The translations under genes and the position numbers were made by a program. This document shows positions 42,552 to 51,832 of a DNA stretch of 64,000 nt, piece by piece (position 1 is the stretch's first letter; every line of letters begins with the position of its first letter). The notes beneath the pieces are model-generated. The model was not told the DNA's origin and made no database searches. It saw nothing but the letters and a program-made list of their open reading frames with translations. Source of the DNA: an uncultured Pseudomonadales bacterium (GTDB taxonomy: Bacteria; Pseudomonadota; Gammaproteobacteria; Pseudomonadales; Azotimanducaceae); contig OY282430.1 of the NCBI GenBank assembly GCA_958296025.1, forward strand, positions 1,488,001 through 1,552,000. Reading direction: 5' to 3'.

Positions 42552-43562
42552 TTAACCGGTGCGCACCATCAGTTTGCCGGTGTTGTAGCCCTCGAACAGC
42601 CTGATGAGTGCCCGGGGCAGTTCCTTGAAGCCGTCGATGATGGTGGTCTTCTGTTTGAGCAGCCCCGCGTCGATCCAGCCGCGCATCTCCTGAACGGCTT
42701 CGTTGAAGCGGTGCGCATAGTCGATGACGATGAAGCCCTCCATGCGCGCCCGGCGGAACACGAGGTTGAAATAGTTTCTTGGCCCTTGCAGGCGGCCGGT
42801 GGCGTTGTACCTGGAGATGCCGCCGCAGATGACGATGCGGGCGTTCATGGCGATGCGGGCAAGGCAGATATCCAGAATCTCGCCGCCTACGTTGTCGAAG
42901 TAGATGTTGATGCCCTTGGGGCAGAGGCGTGAAACTTCGGCCTTGACATCGGCGGTCTTGTAGTTGATGGCGCCGTCGAAGCCGATCTCCTCGACAAGCC
43001 AGGCACACTTTTCGTCCGTGCCGGCCATGCCGAACACGGTACAGCCCTTGATCTTGGCGATCTGCCCGGCCACGCTGCCGGTGGCGCCGGCGGCCCCGCT
43101 GATGACCACCACATCCCCAGCCTTTGGCTGGCCGATCTGCAAAAGCCCGAAGTAGGCGGTCATGCCGGTGCCGCCGAGAACGCCCAAGGCCACGGTGGGG
43201 TCGATGGCGGCGTCAAATACCCGCATCGGCACGTTGTTGCCGTCGGAAACGGCGTAGTCCTGCATTCCAAAGGCACCGGACACCAAGGCCCCCACTGGAT
43301 AGTCGGGGTTGTTGGAGGCCACCACTTCGCCCACCGCCCCAGCTCGCATGACATCGCCCAACGCAAGCGGGCCCACATAGTCCGCCCGGTTCTCCATCTG
43401 CCCGCGCATGGACGGATCCAAGGAAATGTAACGGGTCCTCACCAGCGCCCCGCCGTCCCCCGGCGCGGGCACGGCCACCTCCCGGTACGAAAAGTCCGAC
43501 TCCTTCACCATCCCGTGCGGCCGTGCGGCAAGCAAAAACTGACGGTTGACGCCATCGCTCAT
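42552..43562 (-). CDS. NADP-dependent medium-chain reductase (PTGR/2-alkenal reductase type)
   Basis: A 336-residue zinc-free MDR enzyme. It has SLDPSMRGQMEN, GTGMTAYFGLLQIGQPKAGDVVVISGAAGATGSVAGQIAK (nucleotide binding), NYKTADVKAE and YFDNVGGEILD, the standard landmarks of leukotriene B4 dehydrogenase-like and curcumin-reductase-like proteins. These reduce activated C=C bonds with NADPH. Start at 43562 follows GGAGG seven bases upstream. A TetR gene lies downstream. Confidence 0.92.
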   Translation of the reverse strand: MSDGVNRQFLLAARPHGMVKESDFSYREVAVPAPGDGGALVRTRYISLDPSMRGQMENRADYVGPLALGDVMRAGAVGEVVASNNPDYPVGALVSGAFGMQDYAVSDGNNVPMRVFDAAIDPTVALGVLGGTGMTAYFGLLQIGQPKAGDVVVISGAAGATGSVAGQIAKIKGCTVFGMAGTDEKCAWLVEEIGFDGAINYKTADVKAEVSRLCPKGINIYFDNVGGEILDICLARIAMNARIVICGGISRYNATGRLQGPRNYFNLVFRRARMEGFIVIDYAHRFNEAVQEMRGWIDAGLLKQKTTIIDGFKELPRALIRLFEGYNTGKLMVRTG

Positions 43563-43685
43563 GATTACTCCTCCCATTGCGCGGCAAGACGAATTATGCG
43601 TTGGCTGCGCCGCAAAGAAAACCGTCCGTTGATTGCGTGGTACCCACTACATTCTTATTGGGGAATTCGGATTTTCACCTATGGT

Positions 43686-43729
43686 TGACTTTACTCATGA
43701 GTGATATAGAGTTCGCCTGACTTTACTCA
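43686..43729. promoter_or_regulatory. Paired TGACTTTACTCA direct repeats upstream of DUF4143 ATPase gene
   Basis: The 12-base sequence TGACTTTACTCA occurs at 43686-43697 and 43718-43729, exactly 32 bases apart (about three helical turns). The second copy runs into the AGGAG ribosome site. This layout fits an autoregulatory operator. Confidence 0.55.
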
Positions 43730-43744
43730 GGAGAATTCCACTTG

Positions 43745-44893
43745 ATGGCCACGAAACCGAACAGGCTGCTCCGTTATTTGTCCGCCCCGATTAGGGATGA
43801 TCTGCGCAGCAAGATGGTGTTTCTTGGCGGCCCCCGCCAAGTGGGTAAGACCACATTGGCGCTGTGGCTTCTGCGGGCGGATGGGCCGAGGCACCGCGGA
43901 TACCTGAATTGGGATGATCCCCATGTCCGCCCGGACTTGCTGCGGGGGGACCTGCCCGGTGGCGAAGATCTCCTCGTCCTGGACGAGATTCACAAGTTCC
44001 CGCGCTGGCGCAATCTGGTCAAAGGGCTTTACGACACCCAAGGCGACCGCGTCGCCCTTTTGGTGACGGGTTCCGCTAGGCTGGACCACTACCGAAAGGG
44101 CGGCGATTCCCTGCAGGGGCGCACCCACCACTACCGCCTACACCCCTTCTCCCTGAATGAACTCGTCGCCGGCCCGTCGCCAAAGGACTTGGAAGCGCTG
44201 TTGCAGTTTGGCGGCTTTCCCGAACCTCTGTTGGCCGGCAATGTGCGCACTTGGCGGCGCTGGCAGCGGGAGAGGTTGGTGCGGGTGGTGCATGATGACC
44301 TGCGCGACCTCGAAAACGTCCGCCAGGTCGCCTTGGTGGAACTGCTCGTTGAGGCACTGCCGAGTCGAGTGGGGTCACCGCTGTCGATCAGAAGCCTGAG
44401 CGAGGAATTGCAGGTTGCGCACCAAACTGTGGAACGCTGGCTGGGCATCCTTGAGAATCTCTACGTCTGCTTCCGCATCCCACCGTTTGGCGCACCTCGG
44501 ATACGCGCCGTAAAAAAGGAGAACAAGCTGTATCTTTGGGATTGGTCGCAGGTGCCGGACAAGGGGGCGCGTTTTGAAAATCTAGTTGCCTGCCAACTAT
44601 TGAAATACTGCCACCATCAGGAGGACACCGAAGGCCATCGCATGGAACTGCGATTCCTCCGCGACACCGACCGCCGCGAAGTGGATTTCGTGGTGATGCG
44701 GGACGGCAAGCCTTTGTTTGCGGTGGAGTGCAAGTCAGGCGAGAAGTCGCTGAATCCGGCGATACCCTACTTTCGCGAGAGAACCCCCATCACCCACTTT
44801 CACCAAGTCCACTTAGGCGAGCAGGACAAGCTCACTGGCGGCGTCCGCATCCTGCCTTTCCGCACCTTCTGCCGAGAACTTGAGTTGCCGTGA
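43745..44893 (+). CDS. AAA_14 / DUF4143 ATP-binding protein
   Basis: A 382-residue ATPase of the AAA_14-DUF4143 family. The Walker A motif is GGPRQVGKTTLALWLL, Walker B is LLVLDEIHKF, a sensor region is LVTGSARLDHYRKGGDSLQGR, and the C-terminal restriction-endonuclease-like part contains DRREVDFVVMRDGKPLFAVECKSGE. Such genes are widespread, often solitary and patchily distributed; function is unknown. Start is the ATG at 43745; a TTG precedes it in frame. Paired repeats lie just upstream. Confidence 0.9.
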   Translation: MATKPNRLLRYLSAPIRDDLRSKMVFLGGPRQVGKTTLALWLLRADGPRHRGYLNWDDPHVRPDLLRGDLPGGEDLLVLDEIHKFPRWRNLVKGLYDTQGDRVALLVTGSARLDHYRKGGDSLQGRTHHYRLHPFSLNELVAGPSPKDLEALLQFGGFPEPLLAGNVRTWRRWQRERLVRVVHDDLRDLENVRQVALVELLVEALPSRVGSPLSIRSLSEELQVAHQTVERWLGILENLYVCFRIPPFGAPRIRAVKKENKLYLWDWSQVPDKGARFENLVACQLLKYCHHQEDTEGHRMELRFLRDTDRREVDFVVMRDGKPLFAVECKSGEKSLNPAIPYFRERTPITHFHQVHLGEQDKLTGGVRILPFRTFCRELELP

Positions 44894-44960
44894 CGTGGAT
44901 GGGGAATCCACAGTGATTTGATGGTATTTTGGCCCGAACTCCCGGACTGCGCCTGTTGCC

Positions 44961-45206
44961 TTGCCCACTGCTCCGCCCGACTTTGACTGCTGCATCGACG
45001 CGCTGGGTCTGCTCTGCCCGGAGCCGTTGATGGTGGTGCGCAACCGGGTGCGGGAGATGGACGCCGGCCAAGTGCTGCATGTGCTGGCTGACGACCCCTC
45101 CACTAAGCGGGACTTCACCAACTTCTGCCGTTTCATGGGGCATGAGCTGCTTGCGCAGCGGCAGCGCGACGACCGTCTTGAATACTGGTTGCGCAAAGGG
45201 GGTTGA
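44961..45206 (+). CDS. tusA: Sulfur carrier protein TusA
   Basis: An 81-residue sulfurtransferase with the family motif LCPEPLMVVRNRVREM, whose Cys carries persulfide sulfur for tRNA thiolation or other sulfur relays, and a closing CRFMGHELL strand-helix region. Start codon is TTG. Small unit followed 60 bases later by the cyclotransferase gene. Confidence 0.88.
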   Translation: MPTAPPDFDCCIDALGLLCPEPLMVVRNRVREMDAGQVLHVLADDPSTKRDFTNFCRFMGHELLAQRQRDDRLEYWLRKGG

Positions 45207-45266
45207 CTCTGGGATGTCCGTCTTTGCAGCCGTGCGTCGGCAGGGCGGTCCTACGAGGGAAGCCGC

Positions 45267-45851
45267 ATGGCTAGCGTCATCCACTACTTCGCCTACGGCA
45301 GCAACATGAACCTGGCTAGGGTGCGGGCGCGGGGGCTGCAGGTGGCCGACCTCCGCGGCGCCTATTTGACGGGCCTGAAGCTGGTCTTCGACAAGGTCTC
45401 GCGCCAACATCCGGGCGCCGCCCACGCCAACATCGTTTATGCGCCTGGCGAGCGGGTGGAGGGTGTGCTCTACCGGCTGGCCAACGCCGCCGAAATCCTC
45501 AAAATGGACCCCTTCGAGCGGGCGCCCTGGAACTACGGGCGGGATGCGGTGCTTGTGCGCGTCCCCCGCCCGCCATCCGCAGGAGCAGCCCAAGCATCCG
45601 CTGCGACTGGCCCCACCCCCCTAAGTGACGGTGCCGGCGCTCTCGCCGCAGGGTCTGAGCATGAGGCCATGGCGGATGCTTCCGGCGACTCCATGATTCC
45701 CGCCTGGACCTACTTCGCCAACCAAGCGGCAAGGCGGCAGGGCTTGAAACCCCCGGCGGAGTACCTTGCCCACATGCTGGCCGGCAAGGACTATCTGTCG
45801 GAGGACTATTTTCGGTGGCTGGCTGGCACGGAGGTCGCCTCAAAGCTATGA
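45267..45851 (+). CDS. Gamma-glutamylcyclotransferase-like (AIG2/GGCT fold) protein
   Basis: A 194-residue protein with the substrate-binding YFAYGSNMNLARV at the N-terminus, GVLYRLANAAEILKMDPFE and a C-terminal YLAHMLAGKDY typical of GGCT-like folds. A Ser/Ala/Gly-rich stretch of about 45 residues interrupts the middle (around residues 108-150), longer than usual. Activity on glutathione-derived gamma-glutamyl peptides is family inference. Confidence 0.85.
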   Translation: MASVIHYFAYGSNMNLARVRARGLQVADLRGAYLTGLKLVFDKVSRQHPGAAHANIVYAPGERVEGVLYRLANAAEILKMDPFERAPWNYGRDAVLVRVPRPPSAGAAQASAATGPTPLSDGAGALAAGSEHEAMADASGDSMIPAWTYFANQAARRQGLKPPAEYLAHMLAGKDYLSEDYFRWLAGTEVASKL

Positions 45852-45983
45852 TGCGCACCCTGTTGAACGGCCCCTAAAGGTGCCCGCTCGCAGAGTGGTC
45901 GCGCAGCTTGGCACGGCCAGCGGCGCGTTGGGCTTGGCCCACACAGGGAAGAGAAGTCGGTGCCCACACAGGGAGGGAAATGG

Positions 45984-46391
45984 ATGGCCAAGGTCAGCAA
46001 GACGGAGCAGCAGTGGCGGGAGCAACTGAGCCTGGAGGAGTTCCAAATCACCCGCATGGCCGGCACGGAACGGGCCTTCTCGGGGGTCTATTGGAACACC
46101 AAGACGCCGGGAGTTTATAGCTGCAAGTGCTGCGACGCACCCCTGTTCAAGTCGGACACCAAGTTTGAATCGGGTACCGGCTGGCCGGCCTTTTACTCGC
46201 CGGTTGCGCCGGAGGCGGTGATCAACCGGGAGGACCATAGCCACGGCCTGCGCCGCGTGGAGGTGCTCTGCGCCGCCTGCAACGCCCATTTGGGGCATGT
46301 GTTTCCGGACGGCCCGGAACCCACGGGCCAGCGTTACTGCATCAACTCCGCTTCCCTTTCGCTGGCGCCTGCCGGTCCTATCGCTCCTTAA
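45984..46391 (+). CDS. msrB: Peptide-methionine (R)-S-oxide reductase MsrB
   Basis: A 135-residue MsrB. Zinc-binding pairs are CKCC and CAAC, the substrate region is [14 protein letters not shown], and the catalytic Cys lies in [10 protein letters not shown]. It reduces methionine-R-sulfoxide in proteins. Start at 45984 follows GGGAGGGAAATGG. Its stop overlaps the end of the convergent aminopropyltransferase-like gene by 14 bases. Confidence 0.93.
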   Translation: MAKVSKTEQQWREQLSLEEFQITRMAGTERAFSGVYWNTKTPGVYSCKCCDAPLFKSDTKFESGTGWPAFYSPVAPEAVINREDHSHGLRRVEVLCAACNAHLGHVFPDGPEPTGQRYCINSASLSLAPAGPIAP

Positions 46392-47286
46392 GCAAGTTGG
46401 CTGGGGCGTACTGATCGGTGAGGATGCGCGCCTCCGTGTCCCAATCCACCTTGCTGGTCAGCCGTGCCGGATAGTTCTGGATGTTGACGCCGTAGGGGTC
46501 CAGCGCCTCGGCCAGTTCGGCGGCCCGGCTGCTCAGCGTCATCAGGCTGGGCAACGGGCTGCGGGCGGCCAGGATGATCCGGTTGCCGCTCTGCGCCGAG
46601 CGCAAGTGGAGGAAGGGGCCGAACACCTCGTGATAGGTAACGGATTCGTGGTCGTACAGCTTGCTGCTCGCGAAGGTGTTGGCGGCGAGCACCCCGCCTT
46701 CGCGCAGCAGCGCCTTGGCTTCCTGCAGAAACTCTTGGGTCATCAGGTGCTCCGGGATGTAGTCCGCGCCGAAGGCGTCCAGCATGATGAGGTCGTAGGC
46801 CGGTCCATCACCACTGGTTCGCCGGGTGAACACTCTGGCGTCCTGCACATGCACCTTCAGCCCGGCGTCTTCCTGGAAGCCGAAGTAGCGTCGCGCCGCC
46901 TCGACCACCGCCCGATCGATCTCCACCACGTCGATGCTTGCCTGCGGGTAAAGGGCGGCCAGCGCCATCGGCAGGCTGCCGCCGCCGAGGCCGACGATGA
47001 GGATGCGCCCGGGCGCCGGATTCAGCAGCAGGGCGGACATCATCATTTTGGTGTAGGTCAGGGCCAGCCGTTGGCGATGGCGCTCATCCCGGCAGGACTG
47101 CAAGCGGTGGTTGCGCCTTTGGCTGAACTGCAGGCAGAGCAGGTGGCCCCGCTTGCTCACTAGAACGGTTTGATAGAGGGAGCGCTCCCGATGGATGGTC
47201 TCCCCCCAAGCGCGGGGGGCGACGGAAACCGAGTGGAGCAGGACGAGGCCAAGCATCAATGGGCCGAACTGAGACACTGCCGTCAC
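46378..47286 (-). CDS. Spermidine-synthase-like methyltransferase-fold protein
   Basis: A 302-residue protein with the aminopropyltransferase/SAM fold: [82 protein letters not shown]. It begins with a hydrophobic stretch ([18 protein letters not shown]). Start is GTG at 47286, overlapping the stop of the upstream membrane gene (GTGA). In many genomes both parts are one polypeptide (fused MFS/spermidine synthase); here they are split but coupled. Polyamine synthesis is uncertain, since many such proteins lack that activity. Confidence 0.82.
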   Translation of the reverse strand: MTAVSQFGPLMLGLVLLHSVSVAPRAWGETIHRERSLYQTVLVSKRGHLLCLQFSQRRNHRLQSCRDERHRQRLALTYTKMMMSALLLNPAPGRILIVGLGGGSLPMALAALYPQASIDVVEIDRAVVEAARRYFGFQEDAGLKVHVQDARVFTRRTSGDGPAYDLIMLDAFGADYIPEHLMTQEFLQEAKALLREGGVLAANTFASSKLYDHESVTYHEVFGPFLHLRSAQSGNRIILAARSPLPSLMTLSSRAAELAEALDPYGVNIQNYPARLTSKVDWDTEARILTDQYAPANLLKER

Positions 47287-47888
47287 CTCGTTCGAGAAGG
47301 CCGGCGCATCCAGTTGGCCGCCAGCGCCGCCGCGCCCATGAGCAGCAGGGCGGCGGTCAGCAGCCCCAGGATGGTGTTGATCTCCCACCAGAGCACGAAG
47401 TAGAAGCTGGTGCCCAGCGTACCTAAGGCGCTGCCGGTGGTGGAGACGAAGTACAGCCGCCCGGCGATGTTGCCGGACTCCTCGGCGGTGGTGATGGCTA
47501 GGCGCACCGCATATGGCGAGATCATGCCGAGCATCAGCGTCGGGCAGACAAACAGCAGCATCGATGCGGCCAAGGAGCCGTAGCGCGGATCCTCGATGGC
47601 CTCGAATATCCAGATCATGGCCGGTTCGCCGAAGTACACCAGAGGGTAGAGCAGCACGGCGCCGGCCAAAAAGATGCCGCCGAAGCGTCCCAGAGAGGGC
47701 GAGCGCAGGGACCACCTGCCGCCGAGCAGGTAGCCCAACGCCAAGCTGGCCATGAACACCGTGATGATGCTGCCCCACACATAGATGCTGCCGCCGAAGT
47801 AGGGCGCCAGCACTCTGCCGCCGAGCAGTTCCAACGACATGATGACAAAGCCGCCGCCAAAGGCGAGGGCATGGATCAACGCCGACAA
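47283..47888 (-). CDS. Membrane partner of spermidine-synthase-like protein
   Basis: A 201-residue integral membrane protein with about six hydrophobic segments (LIHALAFGGGFVIMSLELLGGRVLAPYFGG, SIITVFMASLALGYLLGG, GIFLAGAVLLYPLVYF, GSLAASMLLFVCPTLMLGMISPYAVRLA, GSALGTLGTSFYFVLWW, ILGLLTAALLLMGAAALAA). This matches the N-terminal membrane domain of fused spermidine-synthase proteins. Its stop overlaps the start of the catalytic-type gene by GTGA. Confidence 0.82.
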   Translation of the reverse strand: MSALIHALAFGGGFVIMSLELLGGRVLAPYFGGSIYVWGSIITVFMASLALGYLLGGRWSLRSPSLGRFGGIFLAGAVLLYPLVYFGEPAMIWIFEAIEDPRYGSLAASMLLFVCPTLMLGMISPYAVRLAITTAEESGNIAGRLYFVSTTGSALGTLGTSFYFVLWWEINTILGLLTAALLLMGAAALAANWMRRPSRTR

Positions 47889-47900
47889 GGGGCCACTCCG

Positions 47901-48061
47901 TCAACGCCCTCCCCAGTTGGGTTTGCACTGCTCGGCGAAGGCATCGAACACTTCGACAAGCTCCAAGTGGCCGGTCCGTGCAGGGCGTTGAGCCGCTCGG
48001 ACTTCAACAGGGCGACGGTCGTGAAGTGGTCGGATTTGTCGATCTGGCAGTATTCGGGCAT
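47901..48061 (-). pseudogene. Enoyl-CoA hydratase N-terminal remnant
   Basis: The reverse strand reads MPEYCQIDKSDHFTTVALLKSERLNALHGPA, the usual start of a crotonase-fold enoyl-CoA hydratase, then needs a frame change to continue as HLELVEVFDAFAEQCKPNWGGR and a stop. Only about 50 of 260 residues remain. It fills much of the 474-base space between the membrane gene and apbE, where I see no intact gene. Confidence 0.6.
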
Positions 48062-48362
48062 GAATTCTCCCGTTGTTGAAGAGATGCGCGACGATCGCGC
48101 CGGTGCCTAGGCCAAGCCGTGCGAGCCCGTGTTTGCCGCCTTCGGCTCAGCGGCGCCGGTCAGTTGCTCCTATTTGAATCGCCGCCGTTGGTCCAGTCAA
48201 CTCACTGGCCTAAGATTCGGCCTGAGTTCATCGGTCCTGACGCTTTGCGCAAGGCGATGGCGTGGGCGGGCGGTGTCTTGGTTTGAATCGCAAAGTAAGC
48301 GATGGCGTGGATCAACGGCTTTAACTGAAACACTGCCCTTGGGTGGCGCAAGGAGGCGGGAC

Positions 48363-49373
48363 GTGCGGGCAGCGCCTTGGGTTTGGCTGGTCCTTTTGGC
48401 CGCCTTGGTGGCTTGCGGCCTTGAGGGGCGGTATGGTCGTTATCGGGCCGCCGCCTTCGGCACCTCTGTGGAGGTGGTTCACGACGGCGGTTGCCGAGGG
48501 GAGGTCGGCCAAACCGTGGCGAACACCTTGTCGCAGGTCGATGCGGAGCTATCTACTTGGCGGCCGGATTCCGTGCTGGCCCGCTTCAATGCCGGTCCCG
48601 CCGATCGTTGGATGCCGGTGCCGGCATCCTTGGCTGCGCTGGTGGCCGAGGCGCTGAGCCTCGCCCGGCAGTCCGGGGGAGCGTTCGACGTCACCGTTGC
48701 GCCCCTGGTCGATCTGTGGGGCTTTGGCCCAGGCCCGGCCCAAGACGCACCTTCGACGACGGCCATCCAAGCAGCGCTGGCGCAGGTGGGCCATCGGCGC
48801 CTGCAGGTGCGCCTGAACTCCCCGGCTTTGCGCAAGCGGTCGCCCGGCCTGTCGGTGGACCTGTCCGCCATCGGCAAGGGCCATGCGGTTGATCGAGTGG
48901 CGGAGGCCCTGGAGCGCCTAGGTTGCCGGAGTTACCTGATCGATGTGGGAGGCGAAGTGCGCACACTCGGCCGCAATCCCCAAGGCCAGCTATGGCGCAT
49001 CGGCATCGCGTCGCCCAGCGGCGGTGGAACGGTGCGTACGCTGGCCCTGTCCGGGTTGGCCGCCGCCACCTCCGGCGACTACCGGAATTTCCGCCGGGAA
49101 GGGGGCCGCCGCTTAAGCCACGTCTTGGACCCCCGCGCTGGCTGGCCGGTGGACCACAATCTTGCCTCCGTCACAGTGGTGGCTGCCAACGCCGCCGCAG
49201 CGGATGGCCTCGCCACAACCATCCTTGTGCTTGGGCCTGAGGCTGGAATTCAGTTCGCACAAAACCGGGGCGTCGCCGCACTCCTGCTCAGGCGCAGGAA
49301 AGTGGGAAATGCCGAAACTTTTGAGGAAAGCTACACCGAGCCAATGCGTGAGCATCTGTTGGACGAACCCTAA
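48363..49373 (+). CDS. apbE: FAD:protein FMN transferase (ApbE), lipoprotein
   Basis: A 336-residue ApbE. The GTG at 48363 follows AAGGAGG and gives a lipoprotein signal ending in the lipobox LVAC. Core motifs are TSVEVVH, AFDVTVAPLVDLWGFG, LSVDLSAIGKGHAVDRV, YLIDVGGEVRTLG and SHVLDPRAGWPV. It attaches FMN to threonine of Nqr/Rnf-type flavoproteins in the periplasm. No target gene is in the window. Confidence 0.9.
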   Translation: MRAAPWVWLVLLAALVACGLEGRYGRYRAAAFGTSVEVVHDGGCRGEVGQTVANTLSQVDAELSTWRPDSVLARFNAGPADRWMPVPASLAALVAEALSLARQSGGAFDVTVAPLVDLWGFGPGPAQDAPSTTAIQAALAQVGHRRLQVRLNSPALRKRSPGLSVDLSAIGKGHAVDRVAEALERLGCRSYLIDVGGEVRTLGRNPQGQLWRIGIASPSGGGTVRTLALSGLAAATSGDYRNFRREGGRRLSHVLDPRAGWPVDHNLASVTVVAANAAAADGLATTILVLGPEAGIQFAQNRGVAALLLRRRKVGNAETFEESYTEPMREHLLDEP

Positions 49374-49715
49374 GGGGGTGGCGTCTTGGCCCCAGCGTCC
49401 CATCTAGGGTGGGGAGGAGAGGCGAAGTGGAGGCGAGGGGAATAAGCCGGAGAAAGCGGAAGCCTTCTGGAAAGCTATACTGCGTGCATGTGCAAGCATT
49501 CTCCAGAGCCGCGATGGCCTCGGAACGACGCACAGGGGTGACCGGGCTGTCAACCTGCCCTCTGTGCGAGGGCGGATGGGTCCAACCATGAAGGCCGCAT
49601 GGTCGTGCTCACTTGCAGGGGTGGTCAAAGGCACCTTAACGCCCGAGCGCTCAGTAAGGGGCCTCAAGGTTGCAGCCGCCCGCTCGTTGCGGCGTCGAGC
49701 GCACCCGTCAAGCCT
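49374..49715. other. Non-coding gap before lolC
   Basis: 342 bases between apbE and lolC. I see no supported gene, tRNA or clear promoter here. The open frame of lolC extends backward into it but without LolC-like sequence. Confidence 0.5.
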
Positions 49716-50951
49716 ATGTTGAACGGCCGCCTTGCTGTTGAACTGGGTACGCGCTACGCCTTTTCCGGGGGTAGCGCCACCTCCTTGATTGGCCGCATTG
49801 CGGTGGCGGGGCTGGCGTTGAGCGTCGCCGTGCTGGTCATCGTGCTGTCCGTGATCAACGGCTTCGAGCGAGAGCTGCGGGAGCGGGTGTTCGGTGTGCT
49901 GCCTCATGCAAGCCTTTACGCGCATAGCCCTTTCGTTGCCGATGCGGGGGAACTCGCTGAACTCTCCGCGATGCCCTCGATCCTCGGCGCGGCAGCCTTC
50001 GTTCAAGGCGCCGGCCTAGCCGTGAGTGGTGCCCGAATCAGGGGCGTTTTGCTGACCGGCGTGGCGCCGGAGTCCCATCGGCGGGTTTCGGCCATGCAGC
50101 CGCACTTGGAAGGGGGCGGCTTGGCGGATTTGCGTCCAAGGGCGTTCGGCGTCGTCCTCGGCGCCCGCTTGGCCGCGCAGTTGGAAGTGGCGGTGGGGGA
50201 CGATGTGACGCTGATGCTGCCGATGGGCGCCCTGTCCCTAGCCGGCCTGTTGCCGCGCCAGAAGAGATTTCGGGTGGTCGCCCTGCTGCGTTCCGGTTCG
50301 GAGCTCGACGGTCGGGCGGCCTTCCTGCACTTGCAGGATGCCCAACGCCTGTTCCGCCTCGGCGCCAAGGTGCATGGCTATCAGTTGAAGTTAGCCGATC
50401 TGGACGCCGCCGGCCGGGTGGCGTCGGCAGCGCTGGATCGGCTGGGCGCGGGCCGCTTCCGCGCCAACACATGGCGCAGCACCCACGGCGCTCTGCACCA
50501 AGCCATCGGCGCACAAAAAGCCAGCATGTTCGTGCTGCTGGCCTTCTTGGTCGCTGTCGCCGCCTTCAATCTGGTCTCCGCCTTGGTGATGACCGTGGAG
50601 CGAAGGGGCGGGGACATCGCCATCCTCAAGACCCTAGGCGCGGACACCCTCCCCTTGGTGGGGGGGTTCCTGTTGCTCGGCGCTCTGATCGGCGGTGGTG
50701 GAGTGCTGGTGGGGGTCCTCGCCGGCTGCGCCTTAGCCCGCTTCTTGCCGTTCTTGTTCGCTTGGGTCAACGATGGCTTGGGCCTTGATCTGATGAACCA
50801 ATACTTCATCGACTACCTGCCGGTGGACATCTGGCCGCAGGACGTCTTCAGCGTCGCCGCCGTCTCCTTTGGGCTGTGCCTGGTCTGCACCCTCTATCCG
50901 GCTTGGCGGGCCGCCCGGCTGCTGCCGAGCCGGGCGCTGGCCCATGAGTGA
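49716..50951 (+). CDS. lolC: Lipoprotein-releasing system transmembrane protein LolC
   Basis: A 411-residue inner-membrane subunit of LolCDE. It begins AVELGTRYAFSGGSATSLIGRIAVAGLALSVAVLVIVLSVINGFERELRERV, has a large periplasmic domain, then three C-terminal helices starting SMFVLLAFLVAVAAFNLVSALVMTVERRGGDIAILKTLGA, the classic MacB/FtsX coupling region. It extracts outer-membrane lipoproteins for LolA. The ATG at 49716 is chosen from homology; no strong ribosome site is visible. Overlaps lolD by 8 bases. Confidence 0.9.
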   Translation: MLNGRLAVELGTRYAFSGGSATSLIGRIAVAGLALSVAVLVIVLSVINGFERELRERVFGVLPHASLYAHSPFVADAGELAELSAMPSILGAAAFVQGAGLAVSGARIRGVLLTGVAPESHRRVSAMQPHLEGGGLADLRPRAFGVVLGARLAAQLEVAVGDDVTLMLPMGALSLAGLLPRQKRFRVVALLRSGSELDGRAAFLHLQDAQRLFRLGAKVHGYQLKLADLDAAGRVASAALDRLGAGRFRANTWRSTHGALHQAIGAQKASMFVLLAFLVAVAAFNLVSALVMTVERRGGDIAILKTLGADTLPLVGGFLLLGALIGGGGVLVGVLAGCALARFLPFLFAWVNDGLGLDLMNQYFIDYLPVDIWPQDVFSVAAVSFGLCLVCTLYPAWRAARLLPSRALAHE

Positions 50952-51621
50952 GCCGGTGCTGCGGGCCCTTGGCCTGTGCAAGGCGTTCGAGCAGGGCGGC
51001 GTCCGCATCGAAGTCTTGCGCAACCTATCCTTGGAGATCCAAGCTGGCGAACGGGTGGCGATTTGCGGACGCTCCGGCTCCGGCAAGAGCACCCTGCTGC
51101 ACCTACTGGCCGGCTTGGATGATCCGGATGCCGGGGAGGTTTGGGTTGGCGGCGCCCGCTGCAGCGCCGCCGGCGTTGGCGAGCGGGCGCGGCTGCGCAA
51201 CCGCCACATGGGATTTGTTTACCAAATGCACCATCTGTTGCCGGAGTTCTCCGCCTTGGAGAACGTTCTGATGCCGCTGCGGCTGCGCGGCCTGACGAAG
51301 CGCGCAGCAGCGCCCGAAGCGATGGCGATGCTGGACGCCGTTGGCCTTGGGAAGCGGTTGGCGCATCGCCCGGCGGAGCTGTCGGGAGGCGAGCGGCAAC
51401 GGGTCGCCGTCGCCCGCGCCCTCGTGGGCAAGCCGGACATCGTGCTGGCCGACGAGCCCACCGGCAACTTGGACCAAGACAACGCACGGCAGGTCTTTGA
51501 CCTCATGCGAACCCTAAGCGATGAGTTCGCCGTGGCGCTGGTTTTGGTGACCCACGATCGGGGCGTCGCCGCCGCCATGCACCGAACGCTGCGCTTGGAC
51601 GGGGGCGTTCTAAGCCCCTAG
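50944..51621 (+). CDS. lolD: Lipoprotein-releasing ATPase LolD
   Basis: A 225-residue ABC ATPase with Walker A GRSGSGKST, Q-loop GFVYQMHHLLPEFSALENV, signature [15 protein letters not shown], Walker B IVLADEPTGNLD and the switch His in LVTHD. The GFVYQxHHLLPEF segment is characteristic of LolD. It powers LolC/LolE. Starts inside the end of lolC. Confidence 0.95.
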   Translation: MSEPVLRALGLCKAFEQGGVRIEVLRNLSLEIQAGERVAICGRSGSGKSTLLHLLAGLDDPDAGEVWVGGARCSAAGVGERARLRNRHMGFVYQMHHLLPEFSALENVLMPLRLRGLTKRAAAPEAMAMLDAVGLGKRLAHRPAELSGGERQRVAVARALVGKPDIVLADEPTGNLDQDNARQVFDLMRTLSDEFAVALVLVTHDRGVAAAMHRTLRLDGGVLSP

Positions 51622-51832
51622 TCAGGGGCTTCACGAAGCCGCCGCTGTTGTGGGCGAAGCGCCTTGGATTGTAAGAGGTCAGACTGAAATTGAACGGGTC
51701 CGCTGAGTGCAAATTGCGTGGGCCGCACAGCCCCGCCCAACGGGATTCCGGTGCGCTCGTCCCCCGCCTTGGTGATGCGTCGGAACGGTGCGGCCCAATG
51801 TGCCGGCGAAGTCCTTGGCCTGGCTTGCCGGC

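Noticed and set aside
47290-47928. Upstream extension of the spermidine-synthase-like frame
   Set aside because: The extension is low-complexity and overlaps a clear membrane protein in another frame; the GTG at 47286 is the natural start.
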